Notes: a model not told the origin generated them from the sequence alone. A stretch of DNA of 64,000 bases from Minicystis rosea (GCA_001931535.1 CP016211.1:10276377-10340376), one strand, 5' to 3'; shown: positions 25,223-34,506, counted from the first letter of the stretch. Numbers and translations: made by a program.

Positions 25223-25720
25223 TCACTTCCTCTTCGGCGCGGGGCCCTTCGCGGGCGCGCCCTTCGCCGCGGGAGCAGCCTTCCCCGGTGCGCCCTTCGC
25301 TGCCGCGTCGGCGCTGGGAGCCCCGGGGCCTGCGCCCTTGCCGCGAGCCTCCTCCATCTTCTTGCGCAGCTCCTCGATCTGGTCCGGCGTGAGCTTGCGG
25401 ACCGAGCCCGATCCGGGCGGCGCCGCGTCAGCGCGCACCGGAGGCGCGGCGCGCGCCGGTCGCTCCGGCGCGGCGTGCACGGCGAGGGCGGCCGGCTCGA
25501 CCGGGAGCGGACGCGGAGGCGTGAGGCCGGTGGCGTTGCTGTCCCCGCCGCTGAGCATGTAGACGCCGGCCAGCGTGAAGAGCGCGAGGCCGAGCGCGGG
25601 GAGCCAGTTCGGGCTGCGCGGCTCGCCGGGGGAGAGCTCGTGCGCGGGCTCTCCATCGAAAACGTCGTGATCGTCGTGGGCGTGGGCGGAGGCCCCATGC
25701 GCGTCGTGGGCGGAGCTCAT
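25223..25720 (-). CDS. Single-pass membrane protein with His-rich head and Ala/Pro/Lys tail
   Basis: 165 residues. The N-terminal cytoplasmic part is His-rich (HDAHGASAHAHDDHDVF), possibly metal-binding. One membrane segment follows (NWLPALGLALFTLAGVYMLS, about 38-57). A Pro/Ala linker and a helix, SVRKLTPDQIEELRKKMEEA, lead to an Ala/Gly/Lys/Pro repeat tail (KGAPAKGPAPKRK). No known domain. It ends ten bases before the dehydrogenase start and may share its transcript, though the functions look unrelated. Confidence 0.65.
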   Translation of the reverse strand: MSSAHDAHGASAHAHDDHDVFDGEPAHELSPGEPRSPNWLPALGLALFTLAGVYMLSGGDSNATGLTPPRPLPVEPAALAVHAAPERPARAAPPVRADAAPPGSGSVRKLTPDQIEELRKKMEEARGKGAGPGAPSADAAAKGAPGKAAPAAKGAPAKGPAPKRK

Positions 25721-25803
25721 GGGGCCGAGGATTGCCGCAGAAGAGGAGCGAAGTCGAGGGGGTCGTCCGCGGAACGCGGCGGTTTCCCCCTCGCGCGCGG
25801 CGG

Positions 25804-28800
25804 CTACAGGGGGACGAGGCGGGAAGTGAAGAACACGCGGACAGTGCCGACCTCCGCGCGTTGGCCCACGAGGGAGAAGGGCAGCCGGGTCACCTCGCTG
25901 CCGAAGCGAACGGTCACGTCGCCGCGGATGGGGTCGCTGCCAGTGCCGACCCTCGTGATCTCCACGACGTAGTTCCCTTGCGGGAGCCCCGTGATTTCCA
26001 ACGCCTCGTTGCGGGTGCTGGTCACGTCGCGGCCGCTCACCGTGGCCTTGGTCGCCGAGCCGAGCCACGAGGTGCGCTTGCCCTGGGCGTCGATGAGGCC
26101 GATGTCGAGGTCGGCGCCGCCGGCCCACTCCGCGGAGATCGACATGTCGCCGCGGGGCGTGATCGAGCTCGGCACCTGCTGAGCGGCGAGCTTGTCGAGG
26201 GCCTCGCGCACCTTGTCGGCGGCATCGAAGCGGAGCGCGTTCGCGAGATCGACGAGGCCCTGCGTCCGCGCGCAGTTCATCGCGGACACGACGAGCCGGA
26301 GCTCCGAGGGCGCGAGATCGGCGAGCGCGATGCGATGCTCGCAGGCGAGCGCGGCGTGGCCGGCGGCGTCGTGCAGATCGGCGAGGCGCGTCTGCACCGC
26401 GCGATCGCCGGGGCGCACGTCGGCGAGGCCGCCGAGGATGCGCACGGCGCGATCGCGATCGCCCTGGCGAACCGCCAGATCGGCGCGGGCGAGGAGCGCG
26501 TCGGGATCGAGCGCGTCGCGGCCGGCCCACTTGGCGGTGAGCTCCTGCGCCTCGCCGAGGCGACCGAGCGTGGAGTACATCGAGAAGAGCTCGACCGTCT
26601 TGTCGCGGCTGTTGGGCGCCGAGGCGACCGCGCCCTCCGCCGCCGCGAGCTTGGCCGCGTTGTTCGAGAACGCGGGCGTGGTCGAGAAGCCCACGTGCCG
26701 CTCGAAGACCTTGCGCATCGGGATGAACCTGCGGCCGCGCGATCGCTGCCAGCTCTCGTCGTCGAGCCCGATGTCGGCCTTCTTCCTCGCCGGCGCCTTC
26801 GCCGCAGGCTTCTCCTCGGCCGGCGAGAGGGGATCGCCGAGCCACCCCTTCTGCGCCGGCTCCGCTTGTGCGGGGCTATCGAAGCCGGAGATCGGGGGAG
26901 GCGCCATGGGCTTCGCGGGGGCCGGCCTGGGCCCGCCGCCCGTGGCGCCCCTGCGACTCGCGCCCGCGCCCTCGGCACGCTCCTCGAGATCGCCGTACCC
27001 GTTCGCCGCCACCTTGCCGGCCGGCACCGCGTTCGCGGCGCGCGGGACGAGCGTCGCGTCCGGGCTCGCGTCGTCGTCCTTGGGCGTGGCGGACTCGCCC
27101 GACGAGCTGTCCGCGAGCTGCTCGCCCGTGAACGTCTGCGCGAGCGCGTGGCGATCGAGGCCGAAGGCCTTGAACATCGCCTCGCTCTCGAGCACGAGCA
27201 GCGAGGTGAAGCGGCTCGCCACCGCGAAGCGCTTCGACAGCTCGATCGCGGTCGCCTTCTGCGACTCGCCGCCGGTGCGCTCGATCTCGGCGATCTTCGC
27301 CGCCGCGTAGAGCCGCGGCACGAAGGCGTTGCCCGCGCTCGTGCTGGCCGCGATCTTGATCGGGTAGCTCTGCTCGAAGCGCTCGCCCGCGACCTTGCCG
27401 CGCAGCTTGAGCGCGCCCTCGACCTCGCGGCCCGACGACATGCGCGCGACCAGGATGGTCTCGCCGCCGGCGCGGATGGGATCGAGCCGCGCGGGCGTGA
27501 CCTGCGAGAGGCCCGCCGGCAGCTCGACCTCCGCGTCGCGCAGCACCACGCCGTACGCGGCGCCGAGCACGTCGAGCGCGGCCGAGGAGACCTTCTGCCC
27601 GGGCACGTACGGCACCATCACGCCGCCGCCGCCGCGGGCGAGCGCCGCGAGCGAAGTCGTGTCCGCGTCCGCGCCGAGCGCGACCGCGACCACCGCGGCG
27701 TCGCTGCCCCCGCTGCCGCCTTGGAACACGGAGCTGCGCACCGCCGCTTCGAGGTGCGCGGGACGCGTCGGGCCCACGCTCGGCGTACCGTCGCCGAGGT
27801 AGAGGATGCGCAGCTCCTTGCCGGAGAGCGCGCCCGCGGCCGTGCGCGCCGCGGCCATCGAGGCCGCGAGATCGCTGCCGCCGTCGGGCTCGATGCTGCC
27901 GAGGAAGCGCTCGACGTCCGCCGCCGCCGTCGGCCCGGGCGCCGCCGCGCGCGGCGAGGTGCTCCCGCCTTCGGCGAGCGGCCGGCACGTGGTGTCGCAG
28001 GCGAGGAGCATGAAGGAGTCGCGCCGATCCATCTCGCGCACGATGCTCGACGCCAGGTGCGTCGCGCGCCCAAAGCGCTCGCCGAACATCGAGCGGCTCG
28101 CGTCGACGACGATCACGTGGAGCCGCTCCTTCGCCTCCTGCCAGCGCGGCAGCCGCGGGCGCAGCGCGAGGGCCACGTAGGGCGACTCGTCCTCGAGGAT
28201 CGCGGCCGCCGCCTGCTTCGCCACCTTCTGATCGGCCGGCTTGTTCTTGCCCTCACGCGTGTCGGTCGTGCTGTTCGTCGCGAGCGTGAGCGTCTCGGTG
28301 CGCGGCGCCTGGTACGCCCAGGCGGTGACCTCCTTGTCGCGATCGGGGAGCGCGTACTCGACCGTGAGATCGCCCGCGGGCACGAAGTCGCTCGCGTGCA
28401 GGGTGCGGCGCTCGTCGCCCGCGCGCTCGAGCTCGTAGCCGCGGGTGCTGAGGCCGACCGACTTGTCGAGCCCGAGGACCTGGAGATCGAGATCGAACGA
28501 GCCGATGCGCGTCGATCCGTTGGCGTCGTGCGCCAGCGGGTAGGTGAAGCGGCGCAGGCCCGCGGTCTGCTCGACGGCCTGCGTGTACGTCAGTACGACG
28601 CGCCGCGATCCGCGCTTCGGGATGGGGAAGATCTTGAGCTCGAAGCGCCCCCCGCGCTGCCACTCGAGCAGGGCCGGATCGCGCCACGGGCCGGGCACCC
28701 AGATGATCTCTTCGCGCGGCTTCGGCGCCTTGGGCGCCGCGTTCTGGATGACGCCGCGCCAGATGGCCGCGCCCTTGTCGCGATCGACGAAGGCCCCGTC

Positions 28801-30495
28801 GATCATCTTGCCGTCGACCTCGAGCGCGAGCTTCTCGATCTGCGCGCCCGGCGGCAGCGGGAAGCGGTAGATGCCCTCGAGCTCCTCGTCGGTGTCGTTG
28901 GTGAACGTCTCGTCCACCTCGGTGCGCGCCACCACGTCGACGACGCGCACCTTCACGGCGTGCTTGGCCAGGCGGACCGCGTGATCCTTCTCCTGCGTCT
29001 GCCCGGGCTTCCGCGCCCGGAGCTCGCCGAGGCCGCGCAGCACGGGCGCGTCGACCTCTTCGGGCTTCTGGTCGCTCCACTCCATGGTGTCGGCGAGCGA
29101 CGAGGAGCTCGACACCTGCGGCTCGGCGTTGCCCACGAGCGTCGCCTCTTCACCGGCGCGCACGTCCACCGTCTTGCCGCTGTCGGTGTGCACCCGGACG
29201 TTGCCGCGCGCGACCTCGATGGATGCGCGATCGTCGCTCGCGGTGATCGCCAGCTTGGTGCCGAGCACCTCCACCTCGCCGCGCGGGATCGCGAAGCGCG
29301 CCGCCGAGCCCTGCACGTGCGCGACATCCGCCACCACCGTGCCGCGCTTCACGCGCGCCGTGCGGCTCTTCCCGGACGCGAGCTCGATCTCCGAGGCCCG
29401 ATCGATCGACAGCTCCGTCCCATCCGCCAGCGTCACGCGGGCGCGCGTCCGCGCATCGGTCTTGAGCGTCGACCCGGGCGCCACGTTCGCGCCCCCGTTC
29501 ACCGGCGCGCATCGATTGGAGGCATCGCACGCATCGAGCCCGCCGTTCTTGTCGGCGGAGGCGCGCGAGATCGACGCCACGGCGCCCGACCACGGCCCGA
29601 CGGCCGACGCCGTCGTGGGCAATACCCCACCCTTCAAGCCGAACCCGATCGCCGCAGCCGCCGCGACCGCCGCGAACGCACCGCCCGCGAGAATCGCCGG
29701 CCGCCGCAGCGGCGACACCTTGCTGCGTGCCGGCGGCGCCTTCGGCACCACGGGCGCCGCCTCGATCGCGCGGCTCGCCTGCGCCGGCGCTTCCTCGATG
29801 GTGCGGCTCGCCTTCACCGGCGCCGCGCGCTCCGCCGGAGGGTCACTCTCCTCCGCAGACGGCGGCGCCGTCACGGGTCCATGGAGCGTCTTCGCGGCCA
29901 CGCCGCTCGGCGCGGATCCGCTCGACGCGGCCTCGCGTGCCGACGCGGGCTGCACCGCGATGGGCGCGGGCGCTTCCTCGCGCGTCCGGCCCGCGGGCGC
30001 CCGCGGATCGCGCGCGCTCGGCTGCGTATCGTGGATGGTCGCGCCGGTCTCCGCGCGCCGGCTCTCGGCCTCCGCCTCCTCGGCCTTGGCGGCCGCCAGC
30101 GGATCGAAGGCCGTCGCCGCGCCGTCGATGGGCACCGCGGTCGCGCTCGCCGCGACACCGCTCGCCGTGCGCATCGACGCCCGCGGCTCGCTCGTGCGCG
30201 TGCTCGCGTCGCCGCTCTCGAGCGCTGCGCGCGGCGAAGCCTTGGGCCCCGAGGTGGCCGGACGGGCCGCGTCCAAGCGCCCGAGGAGCTGCTCCACGAA
30301 ATCATCCGCGGGCCGGAAATCGGCCCCGGCGTGGCGCACGCGCTCGGCGGCGTTCTGCGCCTCGTGCTTGAGGTCGCGGCAGGCGTCGCACTCCGCCACG
30401 TGATCGAAGAGCCGCGCCGACGCGGTCCCGTCGAGGATCTCGCTCAGCGACTCCTCGACCTCCTGGCACATCTCCCGAGTCTCCGTCGTGCTCAT
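25804..30495 (-). CDS. Giant anti-sigma-like protein: zinc finger, FecR, VIT, VWA
   Basis: 1563 residues, starting three bases after the ECF sigma stop. Order: an anti-sigma zinc finger with H32-x3-C36-x2-C39 (HVAECDACR); an Ala/Pro/Glu-rich cytoplasmic linker; one membrane span (PAILAGGAFAAVAAAAAIGF, about 263-285); a FecR-type domain (about 340-450); a VIT domain starting KHAVKVRVVDVVARTEVDE (about 505-640); a VWA domain with MIDAS motif VVDASRSMFG (about 790-980); a helical TPR-like region; and a C-terminal beta domain (DUF2135-like) near 1450-1563. The layout would place a metal-dependent adhesion-type sensor outside the inner membrane and a sigma-binding finger inside. Mechanism is inferred from domain order. 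Confidence 0.88.
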   Translation of the reverse strand: MSTTETREMCQEVEESLSEILDGTASARLFDHVAECDACRDLKHEAQNAAERVRHAGADFRPADDFVEQLLGRLDAARPATSGPKASPRAALESGDASTRTSEPRASMRTASGVAASATAVPIDGAATAFDPLAAAKAEEAEAESRRAETGATIHDTQPSARDPRAPAGRTREEAPAPIAVQPASAREAASSGSAPSGVAAKTLHGPVTAPPSAEESDPPAERAAPVKASRTIEEAPAQASRAIEAAPVVPKAPPARSKVSPLRRPAILAGGAFAAVAAAAAIGFGLKGGVLPTTASAVGPWSGAVASISRASADKNGGLDACDASNRCAPVNGGANVAPGSTLKTDARTRARVTLADGTELSIDRASEIELASGKSRTARVKRGTVVADVAHVQGSAARFAIPRGEVEVLGTKLAITASDDRASIEVARGNVRVHTDSGKTVDVRAGEEATLVGNAEPQVSSSSSLADTMEWSDQKPEEVDAPVLRGLGELRARKPGQTQEKDHAVRLAKHAVKVRVVDVVARTEVDETFTNDTDEELEGIYRFPLPPGAQIEKLALEVDGKMIDGAFVDRDKGAAIWRGVIQNAAPKAPKPREEIIWVPGPWRDPALLEWQRGGRFELKIFPIPKRGSRRVVLTYTQAVEQTAGLRRFTYPLAHDANGSTRIGSFDLDLQVLGLDKSVGLSTRGYELERAGDERRTLHASDFVPAGDLTVEYALPDRDKEVTAWAYQAPRTETLTLATNSTTDTREGKNKPADQKVAKQAAAAILEDESPYVALALRPRLPRWQEAKERLHVIVVDASRSMFGERFGRATHLASSIVREMDRRDSFMLLACDTTCRPLAEGGSTSPRAAAPGPTAAADVERFLGSIEPDGGSDLAASMAAARTAAGALSGKELRILYLGDGTPSVGPTRPAHLEAAVRSSVFQGGSGGSDAAVVAVALGADADTTSLAALARGGGGVMVPYVPGQKVSSAALDVLGAAYGVVLRDAEVELPAGLSQVTPARLDPIRAGGETILVARMSSGREVEGALKLRGKVAGERFEQSYPIKIAASTSAGNAFVPRLYAAAKIAEIERTGGESQKATAIELSKRFAVASRFTSLLVLESEAMFKAFGLDRHALAQTFTGEQLADSSSGESATPKDDDASPDATLVPRAANAVPAGKVAANGYGDLEERAEGAGASRRGATGGGPRPAPAKPMAPPPISGFDSPAQAEPAQKGWLGDPLSPAEEKPAAKAPARKKADIGLDDESWQRSRGRRFIPMRKVFERHVGFSTTPAFSNNAAKLAAAEGAVASAPNSRDKTVELFSMYSTLGRLGEAQELTAKWAGRDALDPDALLARADLAVRQGDRDRAVRILGGLADVRPGDRAVQTRLADLHDAAGHAALACEHRIALADLAPSELRLVVSAMNCARTQGLVDLANALRFDAADKVREALDKLAAQQVPSSITPRGDMSISAEWAGGADLDIGLIDAQGKRTSWLGSATKATVSGRDVTSTRNEALEITGLPQGNYVVEITRVGTGSDPIRGDVTVRFGSEVTRLPFSLVGQRAEVGTVRVFFTSRLVPL

Positions 30496-30498
30496 CGC

Positions 30499-31128
30499 CT
30501 ACTCCTCACCCAGGTCTGCCCGCAGCCGCGACAGCGCTCGGCTCACGCGCTTGCGCGCCGCGGCCTCGTCCACCCCGCACGCCGCCGCCACCTCGCGAAA
30601 GCTCAAATCCGACTCGTACCGAAGGACCACCGCCTCGCGCTCGCTCGGCTTCAGCTTCGCCAGCGCGTCCCGCGCCCGCTGCGCGCGCTCCCGCTCCAGC
30701 GCCAGATCGCCGGCGTCCCTTCCCCGCCCCGTGTCGTGCACGAGCCGCAGCCGATCCTGCCTTCGCGCGCGCATCTCCACGTGCCGCCCGCACAACCTCC
30801 GCGCGATCCCGAACAAGAAGGCCCGCACGCTCCCGTCGCCCCGGTACTGGGGGAACGCGTCGTAGGCGGCGAGCAGCGTCTCCTGCACCAGCTCCTCGCT
30901 CTCGGCCTGCGAGCCGGTGAAGGCCATGCACAGCCTCCCGAGCGGGAGCGCATACTCCCGGGCACAGCGCGCCAGCGCCTCGCGATACTGACCGGACGCG
31001 ATCAGGCCTTCGACGGCCTGCGCCTCCTCTTCGATCGGACCTCTCCGCAGTGCTTCGACCGGCATGCGTCCCTCGTCAGCCGCCATGTGTCCCCGTCCCC
31101 TCGTTTCGTGACCGCCGAAATTCATCAT
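30499..31128 (-). CDS. ECF-type RNA polymerase sigma factor
   Basis: 209 residues. Region 2 includes ESEELVQETLLAAYDAFPQY and VRAFLFGIARRLCGRHVE. Region 4 is ALAKLKPSEREAVVLRYESD then LSFREVAAACGVDEAAARKR. It pairs with the giant zinc-finger protein immediately downstream, which is the expected anti-sigma. ECF sigma factors normally activate their own promoter, so the regulated promoter should lie between 31129 and 31949, where a 20-unit repeat array sits. The start may be ATG 31128 or an internal ATG at 31086. Confidence 0.93.
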   Translation of the reverse strand: MMNFGGHETRGRGHMAADEGRMPVEALRRGPIEEEAQAVEGLIASGQYREALARCAREYALPLGRLCMAFTGSQAESEELVQETLLAAYDAFPQYRGDGSVRAFLFGIARRLCGRHVEMRARRQDRLRLVHDTGRGRDAGDLALERERAQRARDALAKLKPSEREAVVLRYESDLSFREVAAACGVDEAAARKRVSRALSRLRADLGEE

Positions 31129-31276
31129 CGCCTCATCGGCGGCCCGGATGGCCCCCGGAAGGCGGCCACCCGCCGTAGACGGGCGAGCCGGCCTCTCGAT
31201 CCGAGCCGAGAGAACGCCGAACCCCGCCCCGCCTTGCGGTCCCCCTCGCTGGACGGACGTCCCCTCACCTCGGCGC

Positions 31277-31700
31277 GTCGCACCGATCGCCGGTTCCGTC
31301 GTACGGATCCCCCGGCCCTGTCGCGCAGATCACCAGGTCACGTCGTACGGGTCGCCCGCCCCTGTCGCGCGGGCTGCCCGATCGTGTCGTACAGGCTCCC
31401 CGTCCCGTCGCACCGGTCACCTGTCGTGGCGCACCGGTCGCCTGTCGCGGCGCACAGCGCCCATGATCGCGTCGTACAGGCCCCGTGATCGTGTCGCACA
31501 GCCCATCTGGTCATGTCGCACAGCCCATCTGGTCATGTCGCACAGGCCACATGGTCGTGTCGCACCGGTCGCCCGTCGCGGCGCACGTGCCACCCGGTCG
31601 TGTCGCACCGGTCGCCCGTCGCGGCGCACGTGCCGCCCGTCGCGGCGCACCGGTCGCCCGTCGCGGCGCACCGGTCGCCTGTCGCGGCGTACGGGTCCCG
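31277..31700. repeat. About 20 copies of a 21-22-bp element between the ECF operon and the HtrA-like gene
   Basis: Using the G of the GCAC/GTAC step as anchor, copies lie at 31280, 31301, 31323, 31345, 31367, 31389, 31410, 31431, 31452, 31474, 31496, 31518, 31540, 31562, 31583, 31605, 31626, 31647, 31668 and 31689: 19 steps averaging 21.5 bp. A typical unit reads GTCGCGGCGCACCGGTCGCC. The mix of 21 and 22 bp breaks any reading frame, so it is not a coding repeat. It fills much of the 821-base gap 31129-31949, which has no credible gene. It is divergently placed to both flanking genes. Confidence 0.88.
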
Positions 31701-31949
31701 GTACCCCGGTGGTCCCGGTGGCGCACATAGTCGTGGACGTTCGCGGCTTTTCGCCGCGCATCGGCCTTCGTGGGGGCTCGGGGGGCGCTCCCTGCACCCG
31801 GGCTCACGAAAAGCGGGTGGCCTTCGGCTCGCGCTGGCGCAGGCTTCACGATACGCTCGCGATCGATCGACGTCGGGGGTGCGCCGGCCCACCCGTTGCA
31901 GTCCCAGCCGCCAGCGCAACCTCAACCCGCCTTGGATGGAGCCGCCGCC

Positions 31950-33218
31950 ATGGATGTCTTTCGCTTTCTCGCCGCGCCGACTTCGCCCCTGCGACCTTCG
32001 ATTGACAGCCCGATCGTGAAGCGCGCTTCACGATCGCTGCTCCCCGCCTTCCTCGCCGTGGCCGCGATCGTCGCGCCGGGCGATGCGCGGGCCGACGATC
32101 CGCCGGGCGCGGTCGAGCTCGCGGGGCCGCCGGCGCAGCTCCCGCCGCGCAAGGGCAGCCCGCCGCCCGCCGCGCCGCCGAAGGCCGAGAAGGGCGACAA
32201 GGCCGACGCCGCCAAGAAAGAGATGAGCCCCGAAGAGCGCGCGCTCCGCGGTGTCGTCATCCTCGAGCGCGCCGGTCAGCCGCTCGGCCTCGGCGCGGTG
32301 CTCATGGGCGACGGCCGCATCCTCACGGCGCTCTCCCCGCTCGGCCCGGGCAACGATCTCGACGCCCGCTTCGCCGACGGATCCACCGCGCGCGTCAAGC
32401 TCGGGCACCACGATCGCGCGTGGGACCTCGCCCTCCTCGTGCCTCAAACGGGCCGCTGGGCCGAGGGCGTCGCGGCCTCCACGAAGGAGCCGGTGCGGCC
32501 CGATGCGACCATTCGATCGTTCACGGTGAGCCGGTCGAAGATCTCGGCGACCAACATCATCCTGCGCTCGCATCGCCCGCTGCTCGGCGGCGACGACAAG
32601 CCGATCAACGACGCCATCGAGATCGGCTCGCGCATCTCGCCGCTCGATCTCGGCGCCCCCATCATCGACGAGGACGGCCGCGTCGTCGCCGTCCTCGGCC
32701 GCGGCTGCGCGCCCAACGACAACCGCCCGTGCACGCCGGTCGCCTTCGGGGCGCCCATCGCGGCCGTCAAGACGTTCCTTCGCGGCGTGCCCGCGAGCGC
32801 GGTGCCGCCGGCGCCGTTCCTCGGCATCCAAGGCGTCGCGGAGACGGCGGGCGTCGCCAGGGGCGTGCGCGTGGTCTCGGTCGCGCCCCACAGCCCCGCC
32901 GAGGAGGCGAAGCTCAAGGGCGGCGATCGCGCCGAGAGCGACGTGATCCTCGCCGTCGACGGCGCCCCCGTGACCTCGCCCGAAGCGCTCTCCGATGCCA
33001 TCCGCTCGCACGGCGTCGGCGAGAAGGTCACCTTGATGCTCTTCACCCAGGGCAAGTACCGCGAGGTGAGCTGCGTCCTCCGCGCCGCGCCCGAGAAGGC
33101 CTCCGCGCCGCCGCCGCCGGCCAACCCGGCCGAGCTCCCGCCGGCCAACGACGGCCCTCCGCCCGCCGCTCCCCCGCCGCCGGCACGCAAGCCCGCGCCG
33201 CCCCCCACCCATCGCTGA
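31950..33218 (+). CDS. HtrA-like protein with degenerate protease site and PDZ domain
   Basis: 422 residues. The trypsin-like fold is visible, but the catalytic residues are changed. GRILTALSPLG (about 122-132) stands where ILTNxHV should supply the His. HHDRAWDLALL (153-163) keeps the Asp-type DLAVL strand. SPLDLGAPIIDEDG (230-243) replaces GNSGGP, so the Ser is missing. A PDZ domain follows (PFLGIQGVAETAGV to GEKVTLMLFTQGKY, about 289-385), then a Pro-rich tail. It is probably a non-catalytic, secreted binding protein. If translation begins at GTG 32016, the N terminus becomes a clean signal peptide ending DARA; ATG 31950 adds 22 residues. Confidence 0.82.
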   Translation: MDVFRFLAAPTSPLRPSIDSPIVKRASRSLLPAFLAVAAIVAPGDARADDPPGAVELAGPPAQLPPRKGSPPPAAPPKAEKGDKADAAKKEMSPEERALRGVVILERAGQPLGLGAVLMGDGRILTALSPLGPGNDLDARFADGSTARVKLGHHDRAWDLALLVPQTGRWAEGVAASTKEPVRPDATIRSFTVSRSKISATNIILRSHRPLLGGDDKPINDAIEIGSRISPLDLGAPIIDEDGRVVAVLGRGCAPNDNRPCTPVAFGAPIAAVKTFLRGVPASAVPPAPFLGIQGVAETAGVARGVRVVSVAPHSPAEEAKLKGGDRAESDVILAVDGAPVTSPEALSDAIRSHGVGEKVTLMLFTQGKYREVSCVLRAAPEKASAPPPPANPAELPPANDGPPPAAPPPPARKPAPPPTHR

Positions 33219-33573
33219 GCCTCGAGATCAAGAAGGCTCGCGCCGTTCGTCACGCGCTCGAGCCTCGCGTGGCCTCCCTCGGTTGCCCTCTGAACAGCTG
33301 ACTGACCACGCAGCGCCGCGACAAAGCCGCGGTGAGCTGCGTCTCACCCGCCCAAATCGCCGGTGATCCAGCCGGTCGGGCCACGTTTCGCCGCGCCTTC
33401 TCGGCTCCGGCGAGCGCGCGGCCCCGCACCGTGGAACCCCTCCGCACGACGGCGCGTGGCCCTGATCACGCGCGGTGTCCGCCCGTGACTGTTGACACAT
33501 CCTGTGTGACGACGCGAGGATCGCCGCGCGCGGGCTATGTGGTCCGTGATTCGACCGCTTTCCGGGTGACCAA
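33219..33573. other. Gene-free leader region of the PP2C gene
   Basis: No gene is visible. At 33492-33497 there is TTGACA, a good -35 match, but I find no matching -10 at 16-18 bases. The same place has a short ACACA/TGTGT inverted repeat (33495-33507). The rest is ordinary GC-rich sequence. Confidence 0.4.
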
Positions 33574-34350
33574 GTGGCGCAACCCTTCCGCATCGAAGTC
33601 GCCGGCGAGACCAACGTCGGCCGCAAGCGTAACCACAACGAAGACAACTTCGCGATCATGCCCGACTTCGGGCTGTTCATCGTCGCGGACGGCATGGGTG
33701 GCCACGCGTCGGGCGAGGTCGCATCGAAGATGGCCGTCGATGCGATGCAGGAGTTCTTCAGCCAGACGCAGGACGATCCGGAGCGAACCTGGCCCTACAA
33801 GATGGACCGCTCCAAGGGCTACGAGGAGAACCGGCTCATCACCGGCATCAAGCTCGCGAACCTGCGCATCTACGAGACGGCGCAGCGCGAAGCGAAGAAG
33901 CGCGGCATGGGCACGACCTTCGTCAGCATCTTCACGGCGAACGACGGCGTGTACGTCGCGCACGTGGGCGACAGCCGCGTCTACCGCTTCCGCGATGGAA
34001 AGCTCGAGGCGCTGACGGAGGATCACTCCCTCCTCAACGACTACATCAAGATGAAGCGCCTCACGCCGGAAGAGATCGCGAACTTCCCGCACAAGAACGT
34101 GATCGTGCGCGCCCTCGGGATGAAGGACACCGTCAAGGTGGACACCCGCTTCGAGGTCCCGCAGCTCAACGACATCTACATGCTCTGCTCCGACGGCCTC
34201 TGCGGCCCCGTCAAAGACGAGCAGATCCAGAGCATCATCGAAGCGCACCAGAACGACATCAAGCTCTGCACCTCCAAGCTGATCGAGGCCGCCAACGAGA
34301 ACGGCGGCCCCGACAACGTGACGGCCGTCGTCGTCCGCTGGACGCAGTAA
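33574..34350 (+). CDS. PP2C-family Ser/Thr protein phosphatase
   Basis: 258 residues starting at GTG. All PP2C metal and phosphate motifs are present: RKRNHNEDNF, IVADGMGGHASGEVAS, MGTTFVS, VAHVGDSRVYRF, TEDHS, YMLCSDGLCGPV and NGGPDNVTAVVV. The size is that of bacterial Stp/PppA enzymes, and of the developmental phosphatase Pph1 known in Myxococcus. It dephosphorylates Ser/Thr kinase targets. It precedes an operon containing a T6SS sheath-like protein; a PP2C is also a known regulator of canonical T6SS, so functional linkage is possible, though a terminator-like stem separates them. Confidence 0.96.
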   Translation: MAQPFRIEVAGETNVGRKRNHNEDNFAIMPDFGLFIVADGMGGHASGEVASKMAVDAMQEFFSQTQDDPERTWPYKMDRSKGYEENRLITGIKLANLRIYETAQREAKKRGMGTTFVSIFTANDGVYVAHVGDSRVYRFRDGKLEALTEDHSLLNDYIKMKRLTPEEIANFPHKNVIVRALGMKDTVKVDTRFEVPQLNDIYMLCSDGLCGPVKDEQIQSIIEAHQNDIKLCTSKLIEAANENGGPDNVTAVVVRWTQ

Positions 34351-34363
34351 GCCCGCCGCTTCG

Positions 34364-34396
34364 CGCTCTCCCGCGCGAACGCAGCGAGGGAGAGCG
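34364..34396 (+). terminator. Stem-loop 14 bases after the PP2C stop codon
   Basis: CGCTCTCCC and GGGAGAGCG make a perfect 9-bp stem with a 15-base loop. It is the first strong stem after the gene and suggests the phosphatase is not fully co-transcribed with the next operon. There is no T run. Confidence 0.5.
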
Positions 34397-34414
34397 AGCG
34401 CAGGCCTTTCGATC

Positions 34415-34506
34415 GAGCTCGATCGACGATGGCGAGAGCGAGCTGGCCGTGATCGATCTCGCTCGAGAGAGCGAGCGCGCATCTCCCACGAGCTCGATCG
34501 ACGATG
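34415..34506. repeat. 17-bp direct repeat flanking a small hairpin
   Basis: GAGCTCGATCGACGATG occurs at 34415-34431 and again at 34490-34506. Between them CTCGCTC and GAGCGAG (34458-34475) pair around a GAGA loop. The block lies in the leader of the LRV/TssC-like operon and could be a regulatory site. Confidence 0.5.

Noticed and set aside
25732..31488. A very long plus-strand open frame of about 1900 codons
   Set aside because: It lies opposite the ECF/VIT-VWA operon, its product is Arg/Ala/His-rich without domains, and high-GC genes commonly leave the opposite strand open.
31148..32005. Coding repeat protein (RSPVAAH or RRTGRPS type peptides)
   Set aside because: The 21- and 22-bp steps mix, so no frame gives a regular peptide; the frames are open only by composition.
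33492..33497. TTGACA as a housekeeping promoter for the PP2C gene
   Set aside because: No -10 element at a suitable distance; noted only as a hint.
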